Of a stretch of 11,031 nt of DNA, positions 5,719 to 11,031 are shown in pieces (the first letter of the stretch is position 1; each line of letters starts with the position of its first letter). The notes under the pieces were generated by a model. The model made no database searches, was not told the DNA's origin, and was given only the letters and a program-made list of their open reading frames with translations. Origin of the DNA: Pseudomonadota bacterium (GTDB lineage Bacteria; Pseudomonadota; Alphaproteobacteria; Micropepsales; Micropepsaceae); the NCBI GenBank assembly GCA_025360685.1, contig JANYBR010000085.1, positions 1 to 11,031 on the forward strand, read 5' to 3'. The position numbers and the translations under genes were made by a program.

Positions 5719-8298
5719 TCATCTCTTCGGCGGCGCGCCCATCAGTGCGGGCAGGAAGAACAATGTCGTCGCCAAGGTCCAGGCGAGCGAGATCATCAAC
5801 AGCTCGCCCATGCTCGCCGTGCCCGGATGGCTGGAGAGCCACAAGCTGCCGAAGCCGGACGCGGTGGTCAGCGCGCTGAAGATCACGGCGCGCGTCAGGC
5901 TCGACTGCAGCAGGTCTTTGCGCCCCTCGCGCCAGGCCATCACGAAATAGATGTTGAAGGCCACGCCGATGCCGAACAGCAGCGGCAGGGCGATGACGTT
6001 GGCAAAATTTAGCTGCAGGCCGATCGCGACTGCCGTGCCCAGCGTCAGTAGACCCGTCAGCACCAGGGGGATGATGGTCAGCAGCACATCGCGATAGCGG
6101 CGCAGCACAACGATGAGCAGGATCGTGATGACGAGGAACGACAAGACGCCCGCTTCGATGAAGGCGTTCACGATGGTCGTGCCCGATTGCCGGATCGAGA
6201 TCGGCGCACCGGTGGCGGTGGGCACGACCTGCAGAACCGCCTTGCTGAACCGGGCCATCGCGGCATTGGTGCCGGACGTGTCCCTGGGAAAGACCTGCAC
6301 GCGCGCCGTGCCGTCAGCGGCGATCCAGTCCTGCACCATGTCCGGCGGCATGGAAGCGATAGTCACCTCGTTTGCCTGCAAGGACGCACTCATTTGGGTC
6401 AGCATGGTCTTCAGGCCAGGCACCAGCGACGAGGTCGCTTGCGCGCGCAATTGCGGCGTGCCGGACGCAAGCTTCGTCAACGCATCGGCCAGCCCGGTGG
6501 CGGCGGCGGCCGATGCGCCTGCTGCCTTGCCCGCCGCATCGCGCAGCGCCGCCGCCGTCGCGTTGAGGCTGGCCACGATCTCGCCGTCATCCGGGGCAGG
6601 CTTGAGCGTGAACGGATTGATCGTCGAATCCAGAAGCAGGTTGGCATCGCGGATCAGCGCCAGTTTGCGGCTCTGGTCGTCGGGCACGAAGTCGCTCAGG
6701 GTGATCGCCTGGCCGACCGATGCGATGCCCGAGATCCTTGCCGCCAGCACCTTTGCCGCGTCCAGGTTCGGCGCCAGTACGTCGATCGTGTTCGGCGATG
6801 TCTGGGGATCTTGCATCAGATCCAGAATGGTCGAAACCGATTCCGTCTTCGGGTTGCGCAGGTCGAGCGGATTGAAGTCGAACCGGACGAAGGTGACTAG
6901 GATCAGCGCGATCAGACCCGCCACGCCTGCTACGCGCAGGACCTGGGTGCGATGCGACACCATCAGCCGGTCGATCATCGCGAAAAAGCCGAAGCCCACC
7001 CTGTCGGGTTCGCCATACGGCCTGACCAGCATCAACAGAGCCGGCAGGAGCGTGATGCACAGCACGAATGCGACGATCATACCGATGCCGGCGACGCGAC
7101 CAAGTTCGGCCACGCCGACATAGCTGGTCGGAAGGAACGAGAAAAATCCGGCCGCTGTCGCCGCCGCGGCCAGCGCCAGCGGCGTGCCGACGCCGCGCCC
7201 GGTGCGGATCAGTGCGGCGCGCAGATCGTCGCGCGCGTGGCGTTCGGCACGATAGCGGACGCAAAACTGGATGCCGAAATCGACGCCGATCCCCACGAAC
7301 AGGGCGACGAACGCAATCGAGATGATGTTGAACACGTGCGCGACGAACAGGCCCAGCCCCATTGTGATCAGGAGCCCGACGATCAGGGTGACCAGGATGG
7401 ACACGATGATGCGAAACGAGCGCACCGCGAGCCAAAGCGTCACGACCACGGCGAGCATCATCGCGCCCAGCATCAGAGCCGCGCGGTCGGCGAGCGTGGC
7501 AAACTCCTCGTCCGACAGCGGCACCGGGCCGGTCAGGCGCACGCGCACGCCGTGATCCGGCGTCGCTCCGAGTGAAACCGCGGCGGCGCGAATGGCATCG
7601 GATGCCTCCGCGCCTGGCTCAAGCGCAGCGAAATCGAGCCTCGGCTGCACCTCGATGAAGCGGCGCGTCTCCCGCGGCGAAGATTTGGCACCGGTGATCA
7701 GCGAACGCCATGAGAGAAAAGCGGTCCGGCCGTTCGCGATCGCGCCGAGCACATCGGCGAAGCCTGCAATCGGCCTTTGCAGGTCCGTCAGTTTGGCCCG
7801 GCCGCGCGACACTCCTTCCAGCGCCGTCTTCAGGCTGTTCATGACCCCGCGCAACGACGGGTCGGCGGCGAGCGGCCCCAGAAACGGCTGCGCCGCGATC
7901 ATCTGCTCGGTCGTCGCCTTCACTTGGTCGTACGGAAGGAAGAGCAGGCCGTTCTGGTCGAAGAATGTTCCGCCATCCGGCCGCCGCACGTTCCGGAAGA
8001 ACTGTTTCTGGCCGGAAAGTGCCGTCGTCAGTGCCGCGGTGCCGGCTTCGGCCAGTTCCGGCGTCGCGCCGTCGACGACCACCAGGATCAGGTTGCTCTG
8101 CTGCGGGAACAGTTTGTCGAAATGAGCTTCGCGCTGGCGCCAGTCGACCTTGTCGGAGATCAGCTTGGTGCTGTCGGTGTCCATCTTGAAATGCGTCGCG
8201 GTATAGACGCCGCCTTCCACGCCCAGTGCGATCCCGAGGGCGGCAACGAGGACAGGCGTGCGGGTGCAGACCGCGACGATGGCTTCGACGATTTTCAT
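5719..8298 (-). CDS. hpnN: HpnN, hopanoid-associated RND/MMPL-family transporter
   Basis: HpnN is an inner-membrane RND-superfamily pump required in other bacteria to move hopanoids from the inner to the outer membrane (known from Rhodopseudomonas and Burkholderia work). The 859 residues show the two-fold RND layout. TM1 lies at about 10-32 and a large periplasmic loop at about 33-270. A block of membrane segments follows at 272-425, including GIGVDFGIQF (D340). Then come TM7 near 452-471, a second periplasmic loop at about 472-710 with an Ala-rich helix near 575-610, and a final block at 712-850 with GIGVAFNIYFVMAWR. The second half has no Asp at the position matching D340. The ATG at 8298 has only a poor AAAGG close to it. 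The gene starts 19 bp after the mlaA stop, so translation is probably coupled to mlaA. Confidence 0.94.
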   Translation of the reverse strand: MKIVEAIVAVCTRTPVLVAALGIALGVEGGVYTATHFKMDTDSTKLISDKVDWRQREAHFDKLFPQQSNLILVVVDGATPELAEAGTAALTTALSGQKQFFRNVRRPDGGTFFDQNGLLFLPYDQVKATTEQMIAAQPFLGPLAADPSLRGVMNSLKTALEGVSRGRAKLTDLQRPIAGFADVLGAIANGRTAFLSWRSLITGAKSSPRETRRFIEVQPRLDFAALEPGAEASDAIRAAAVSLGATPDHGVRVRLTGPVPLSDEEFATLADRAALMLGAMMLAVVVTLWLAVRSFRIIVSILVTLIVGLLITMGLGLFVAHVFNIISIAFVALFVGIGVDFGIQFCVRYRAERHARDDLRAALIRTGRGVGTPLALAAAATAAGFFSFLPTSYVGVAELGRVAGIGMIVAFVLCITLLPALLMLVRPYGEPDRVGFGFFAMIDRLMVSHRTQVLRVAGVAGLIALILVTFVRFDFNPLDLRNPKTESVSTILDLMQDPQTSPNTIDVLAPNLDAAKVLAARISGIASVGQAITLSDFVPDDQSRKLALIRDANLLLDSTINPFTLKPAPDDGEIVASLNATAAALRDAAGKAAGASAAAATGLADALTKLASGTPQLRAQATSSLVPGLKTMLTQMSASLQANEVTIASMPPDMVQDWIAADGTARVQVFPRDTSGTNAAMARFSKAVLQVVPTATGAPISIRQSGTTIVNAFIEAGVLSFLVITILLIVVLRRYRDVLLTIIPLVLTGLLTLGTAVAIGLQLNFANVIALPLLFGIGVAFNIYFVMAWREGRKDLLQSSLTRAVIFSALTTASGFGSLWLSSHPGTASMGELLMISLAWTLATTLFFLPALMGAPPKR

Positions 8299-8307
8299 GC
8301 CTTTGTT

Positions 8308-8320
8308 TAGCGGACCGCTA
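8308..8320. repeat. 13-base palindrome across the mlaA stop
   Basis: TAGCGGACCGCTA is a perfect inverted repeat around one central base. It includes the mlaA stop codon and most of the gap before hpnN. As RNA it gives only a five-base stem with a three-base loop, so any effect on mlaA-hpnN expression is speculative. Confidence 0.4.
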
Positions 8321-9064
8321 GAAGTCCGGCAAACCCGTCACGTCTGGTTCGCCATTGTGAATCGCGGCATCGCGCGACTGGCGGTAAAGGCTGCGGGTCG
8401 TGGCGTAGAGGTCGATGGATGAGCGCTGGATTTCGCGCAGGCTGTCGATGCTGCGCGAGCGGGAGTCCACGAAAGACAGCGCGCTGCGCGACCAGGACCA
8501 GATGAACTTGTCGTGGAAATTCAGATAGCCGAGCGGATCGAGATAGTGGTCGACGAAGCCGCCTGCGATGTCGCGCGGCACCGCCGGTCCGAGCAGCGGC
8601 AGGACCAGATAGGGTCCCTCGCCGACGCCGTAATAGCCCATGGTCTGGCCGAAATCCTCGTCATGCTGCGGCATGCCCCAGTCGGTCGCCACATCGAACA
8701 CGCCGACGAATCCGAGGGTGGTGTTGGCGGCGAATCGGCCGATCGCCTGGCCGCCGCGTTCGAAATGACCCTGGAGAACGTCGTTGGCGAACGTTACCGG
8801 CAGGTGAAGGTTGGACAGGAAGTAGTGCAGGTGGTCGCGGAACTCATCGGGCGCAACGCTGTGATAGAAGGTCGCCACGGGCAGCGCGACCCTGTTGTCC
8901 AGCCCGTGGTTGAACTTGAAGACGTCGCGATTGAGCGGCTCGAACGGATCGTTTTGCTCGATCGCCTCAGGCGAGGACGAGCAGCCGGCCACCCAGGCGC
9001 TGAACGCCAACACCGCCACAAAGCGCAATCCGTGCAAACATTTCCCCAAGACGCGGCCCACCAA
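8318..9064 (-). CDS. mlaA: MlaA (VacJ) family outer-membrane lipoprotein
   Basis: MlaA is the outer-membrane component of the Mla lipid-asymmetry pathway; it handles lipids in the outer membrane and works with periplasmic MlaC. The N-terminal signal ends in a lipobox (VAGC, Cys28), marking it as a lipoprotein. The family core follows: NDPFEPLNRDVFKFNHGLDN at 38-57, then GRFAANTTLGFVGVFD, FGQTMGYYGVGEGPYLVLPLLGP at 138-160, and LDPLGYLN. The 248-residue length is normal. No ATG fits. Candidates are TTG at 9064, GTG at 9061, or TTG at 9037, which has GGGG upstream at good spacing and would still leave a 19-residue signal. It sits directly upstream of hpnN on the same strand, and the MlaC-like hpnM faces it from the other side of hpnN. 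This suggests lipid trafficking with HpnN, although MlaA is usually tied to the ABC-type MlaFEDB. Confidence 0.93.
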   Translation of the reverse strand: MVGRVLGKCLHGLRFVAVLAFSAWVAGCSSSPEAIEQNDPFEPLNRDVFKFNHGLDNRVALPVATFYHSVAPDEFRDHLHYFLSNLHLPVTFANDVLQGHFERGGQAIGRFAANTTLGFVGVFDVATDWGMPQHDEDFGQTMGYYGVGEGPYLVLPLLGPAVPRDIAGGFVDHYLDPLGYLNFHDKFIWSWSRSALSFVDSRSRSIDSLREIQRSSIDLYATTRSLYRQSRDAAIHNGEPDVTGLPDF

Positions 9065-9150
9065 GCCTGTTTGCGCCTAGAATAGCGAGGCACTCGGGCC
9101 GCCGTCCATGCGCGGGAACGGACGAGCTTGTGTAAAACCCGCACAATATA

Positions 9151-9186
9151 CGGTTACGCGTAAAGGCTAACCGCAGAGAAACGCGT
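9151..9186. promoter_or_regulatory. Cluster of short palindromes, possible operator
   Basis: CGGTTA at 9151-9156 and TAACCG at 9168-9173 are inverted copies 11 bases apart. Overlapping them is the perfect 10-bp palindrome TTACGCGTAA (9154-9163), and ACGCGT recurs at 9181-9186. The cluster sits between two divergent genes, as a regulator site would. No regulator is encoded nearby, so the assignment rests on symmetry alone. Confidence 0.3.
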
Positions 9187-9308
9187 GCCAGCGTGCCGGC
9201 GACCGGTGACCGCCATGCTTGCGAGGTTGGGAGCAAGCTACCTACAATTCTGTCTCGATCGCGCGCGTTGCGAACTCTCCGGCAAGGCCGTGTTCAATTG
9301 GGAAACGC

Positions 9309-9312
9309 GAGG
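9309..9312 (+). promoter_or_regulatory. Ribosome binding site of the amidohydrolase gene
   Basis: GAGG lies five bases before the ATG at 9318 but only two bases before the ATG at 9315. The spacing and the family N-terminus (MRIDAHQHF) both favour 9318. Confidence 0.6.
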
Positions 9313-9317
9313 CAATG

Positions 9318-10154
9318 ATGCGTATCGATGCCCACCAGCATTTCTGGAAGGTCGCGCGCGGCGACTATGGCTGGCTGACTACGGCGGATCACCCGAAGAT
9401 CGCGCGCGATTTCTTGCCCGGAGATATCGCCCCGCTGCTGGCAGCGGCGCGGGTCGACAAGACGATTCTGGTGCAGGCCGCGCCGGCGGTCGCCGAGACC
9501 GAATTCTTGTTGGAGATCTCCGCGGCAACACCTTTCGTGGCCGGCGTCGTCGGCTGGGTGGAGCTCGATGCGCCCGGCGCGCCCAGCCAAATCGCACGCC
9601 TCGCCGCGCACGGCAAACTCGTGGGCTTGCGACCCATGCTGCAGGACCTTCCGGACGATGAATGGATGCTGCGCCCTGCGCTGGCGCCCGCGATCGATGC
9701 CATGCAGCGCGGCGGACTTCGCTTCGACGCACTGGTCAAGCCGCGCCATCTGCCGGCGCTTGCCGAGTTTCTCGACCGGCATGGCGAGCTTCCCGTCGTC
9801 ATCGACCATGGCGCCAAGCCCGACATCGCGGGCGGCGAGATCGATCTGTGGGCGGCCTATATCCGCCACATCGCCCGCAACTCGCATGCCCTTTGCAAAC
9901 TCTCCGGATTGGCGAGCGAAGCCGGTCCCGGTTGGAACGCGGAAATAGTGCAGCCCTATGTCGACGTGCTGCTCGATGCGTTCGGCCCTGCACGGCTGAT
10001 GTGGGGCAGCGACTGGCCCGTGCTGAACGAAGTTGGCGACTACGCGGCATGGCTTGACCTAGCGGAAGCGCTCACAGAACAGCTGACATCGTCCGAGCGC
10101 GATGCAATCTTTGGCGGCACAGCGGCTTCCTTCTACGGTCTGACTTCATGTTAG
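9318..10154 (+). CDS. Amidohydrolase-family lactonase (COG3618 / L-fuconolactonase-like)
   Basis: This is a TIM-barrel metal-dependent hydrolase of the amidohydrolase-2 family, closest in pattern to sugar-acid lactonases such as L-fucono- or L-rhamnono-lactonase, which open a sugar lactone in the cytosol. The 278 residues begin with the HxH metal pair in DAHQHFW (H6, H8). They continue with RDFLPGDIAPLL, LVQAAPAVAETEFLL, a VGLRPMLQD segment at 102-110, FDALVKPRHL at 136-145, VIDHGAKPDI (H164) and MWGSDWPV (D232), which are the usual metal and catalytic positions. There is no signal peptide. The actual sugar is not decidable: there is no linked dehydrogenase or dehydratase in view, and the only carbohydrate gene nearby is the GH172 hydrolase 196 bp downstream. 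An inverted-repeat element separates the two, so cotranscription is uncertain. Confidence 0.85.
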   Translation: MRIDAHQHFWKVARGDYGWLTTADHPKIARDFLPGDIAPLLAAARVDKTILVQAAPAVAETEFLLEISAATPFVAGVVGWVELDAPGAPSQIARLAAHGKLVGLRPMLQDLPDDEWMLRPALAPAIDAMQRGGLRFDALVKPRHLPALAEFLDRHGELPVVIDHGAKPDIAGGEIDLWAAYIRHIARNSHALCKLSGLASEAGPGWNAEIVQPYVDVLLDAFGPARLMWGSDWPVLNEVGDYAAWLDLAEALTEQLTSSERDAIFGGTAASFYGLTSC

Positions 10155-10171
10155 GGATGAACATCCCCACG

Positions 10172-10303
10172 CTGTCATGGCCCGCAAAAGCGGGCCACCC
10201 AGTTGGGGACGAACTGGTGGGCGAAGGAAAAGCTTGCGCGCCAATTTCTGGATGTCCCAAGACCGTCGTCACCTGGGTGGCCCGCATTTGCGGGCCATGA
10301 CAG
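10172..10303. repeat. 132-bp palindromic element with 31-bp inverted arms
   Basis: The left arm (10172-10202) and right arm (10273-10303) are reverse complements at 30 of 31 positions. Each arm also contains its own 8-bp hairpin, TGGCCCGC/GCGGGCCA, with the loops AAAA and ATTT. The only mismatch between arms lies in the loop. The 70-bp centre holds a weaker inner pair (TTGGGGAC at 10203-10210 with GTCCCAA at 10254-10260). It begins 17 bases after the amidohydrolase stop. It resembles the REP/MITE-like 'GTCATGGCCCG' intergenic palindromes I know from alphaproteobacteria and may also serve as a transcription terminator. There is no transposase in it. Confidence 0.85.
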
Positions 10304-10338
10304 TTAAGAGTGCGCGACGACAAATTTGAGTGACGCTG

Positions 10339-10344
10339 AAGGAG
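10339..10344 (+). promoter_or_regulatory. Strong ribosome binding site of the GH172 gene
   Basis: AAGGAG is followed by six bases and then the ATG at 10351. It is one of the two best Shine-Dalgarno matches in the window and fixes the start of the truncated DUF2961 gene. Confidence 0.75.
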
Positions 10345-10350
10345 AGATCG

Positions 10351-11031
10351 ATGAGTGACTTCAACGGCCTTGGATTGCACCTTGGAAATCTCTCGCGCCT
10401 GTCCCGCGCGAAGACGCGTTCCATCAGCCCGGAGAATTTCACCGGCGAGAAAGGCAAGGGCGGCATGTCGACCGACGGCCCCGCCGCCCACACGGCGCGC
10501 GGCCTCGGCCAGGGCTGGAAGATCTCGCCCTTTGTCGTCATCGAGCCCGGTGAAACGCGCGAGCTTGGCAACATCGAAGGCATGGGCGCGATCCAGCAGA
10601 TCTGGCTGACCATGGCCGGTGGCAAGTGGCGCCACGCCATCCTGCGCGCCTATTGGGACAATCAGGAGCAGCCTTCCATCGAATGTCCGACAGGCGATTT
10701 CTTCTGCGTCGGCTGGGAAAGTTTCGCACAAGTCTCGGCGCTGCCGGTCTGCGTCAATCCGGGACGGGCGTTCAATTGCTATTGGGAGATGCCGTTCAGG
10801 AAGCGGGCGCGCTTCACCATGACCAATCTCAGCGACGAGAAAGTCATCCTCTACTACCAGATCAATTACACATTGACCGACGTTCCCGACGACTGCGCCT
10901 ATTTTCACGCACAGTTCCGCCGCACCAACCCGCAGCCCTACAAGGAGGTGTTCACTGTTCTCGATGGCGTGAGGGGCCGCGGCCACTATGCCGGCACCTA
11001 CATGGCGTGGGGCGTCAACAATTCGGGCTGG
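10351..11031 (+). CDS. DUF2961 / GH172-family glycoside hydrolase (3' end outside window)
   Basis: The frame is open for 227 codons to the right edge. It matches the N-terminal half of DUF2961 (PF11175) proteins, now glycoside hydrolase family GH172, whose characterised members act on difructose anhydrides or on D-arabinofuranosides. Recognisable pieces are SPENFTGEKGKGGM at 26-39, IEGMGAIQQIWLT, ILRAYWDNQEQPSIECPTGDFF, VNPGRAFNCYWEMPFRKRARFT, YYQINYTL, DCAYFHAQFRRTNP, VLDGVRGRGHYAGTYMAW and NNSGW at the end. The GTEDYF-type region and the catalytic acids that I recall in the second half lie beyond the edge, so activity cannot be judged. No signal peptide is present, suggesting a cytosolic enzyme acting on imported sugar. 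It follows the lactonase gene with a palindromic element between them. Substrate is unknown. Confidence 0.88.
   Translation, partial: MSDFNGLGLHLGNLSRLSRAKTRSISPENFTGEKGKGGMSTDGPAAHTARGLGQGWKISPFVVIEPGETRELGNIEGMGAIQQIWLTMAGGKWRHAILRAYWDNQEQPSIECPTGDFFCVGWESFAQVSALPVCVNPGRAFNCYWEMPFRKRARFTMTNLSDEKVILYYQINYTLTDVPDDCAYFHAQFRRTNPQPYKEVFTVLDGVRGRGHYAGTYMAWGVNNSGW

Larger units (their letters stand above)
9065..9317. other. Divergent intergenic region between mlaA and the amidohydrolase gene
   Basis: This 253 bp spacer contains an AT-richer core (about 9129-9170) with several small symmetric sequences, listed separately. The region near 9185-9300 stays open in the amidohydrolase frame from a TTG at 9219, but its translation does not resemble the family and lacks a ribosome site, so I treat it as non-coding. 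I could not assign a -35/-10 pair with confidence on either strand. Confidence 0.4.

Noticed and set aside
9219..9317. N-terminal extension of the amidohydrolase from a TTG
   Set aside because: The added 33 residues do not resemble the family, whose proteins begin at MRIDAHQHF, and GAGG is placed for the ATG at 9318.
10072..10986. A 304-codon minus-strand frame opposite the GH172 gene
   Set aside because: It is antisense to a well-supported DUF2961 frame with a strong ribosome site, and it passes through the palindromic element.

Overview
The window is GC-rich and densely coded. It looks like the edge of a hopanoid biosynthesis and transport locus of an alphaproteobacterium. I infer this from the hpnH, ispH, ispA-type, dxs, hpnM and hpnN gene set, the Rhizobiales/Rhodospirillales-like protein wording, and a palindromic 'GTCATGGCCCGC...' intergenic repeat of a style common in that class. 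The genus cannot be fixed from sequence alone. No stretch longer than about 260 bases lacks a gene.

Layout. Positions 1-1913 (minus strand) hold ispH followed 14 bp downstream by hpnH, which runs off the left edge. A 254 bp divergent spacer leads into a plus-strand pair: an IspA-type prenyl diphosphate synthase and dxs, fused by a TAATG stop/start overlap. After 142 bp comes hpnM (plus), a periplasmic MlaC/Ttg2D-type protein. It converges on a minus-strand pair, mlaA (outer-membrane lipoprotein) followed 19 bp later by hpnN (RND/MMPL transporter). A hairpin sits between the convergent stops. A second divergent spacer, with small palindromes, separates mlaA from a plus-strand metal-dependent lactonase-type amidohydrolase. 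Next come a 132 bp inverted-repeat element and then the 5' part of a DUF2961/GH172 glycoside hydrolase gene, cut by the right edge.

How the genes fit together (inference on established pathways). Dxs makes DXP at the entry of the MEP pathway, IspH releases IPP/DMAPP at its end, and the IspA-type enzyme condenses these to farnesyl diphosphate, the precursor of squalene. Squalene cyclisation to hopene is not encoded here. HpnH adds the adenosyl side chain to the hopanoid, and HpnN, with HpnM and MlaA, is placed to move lipids between the inner and outer membranes. The lactonase and GH172 genes look like an unrelated sugar-metabolism segment.

The points most worth a second look are: a Dxs that lacks about 33 residues of the usual linker while keeping its catalytic motifs; the MlaA-HpnN-HpnM grouping, which resembles an Mla pathway with the ABC module replaced by an RND pump; and the nearly perfect 31 bp inverted repeat before the GH172 gene. 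I saw no CRISPR array, tRNA, rRNA, insertion sequence or phage gene, and no clearly new system.
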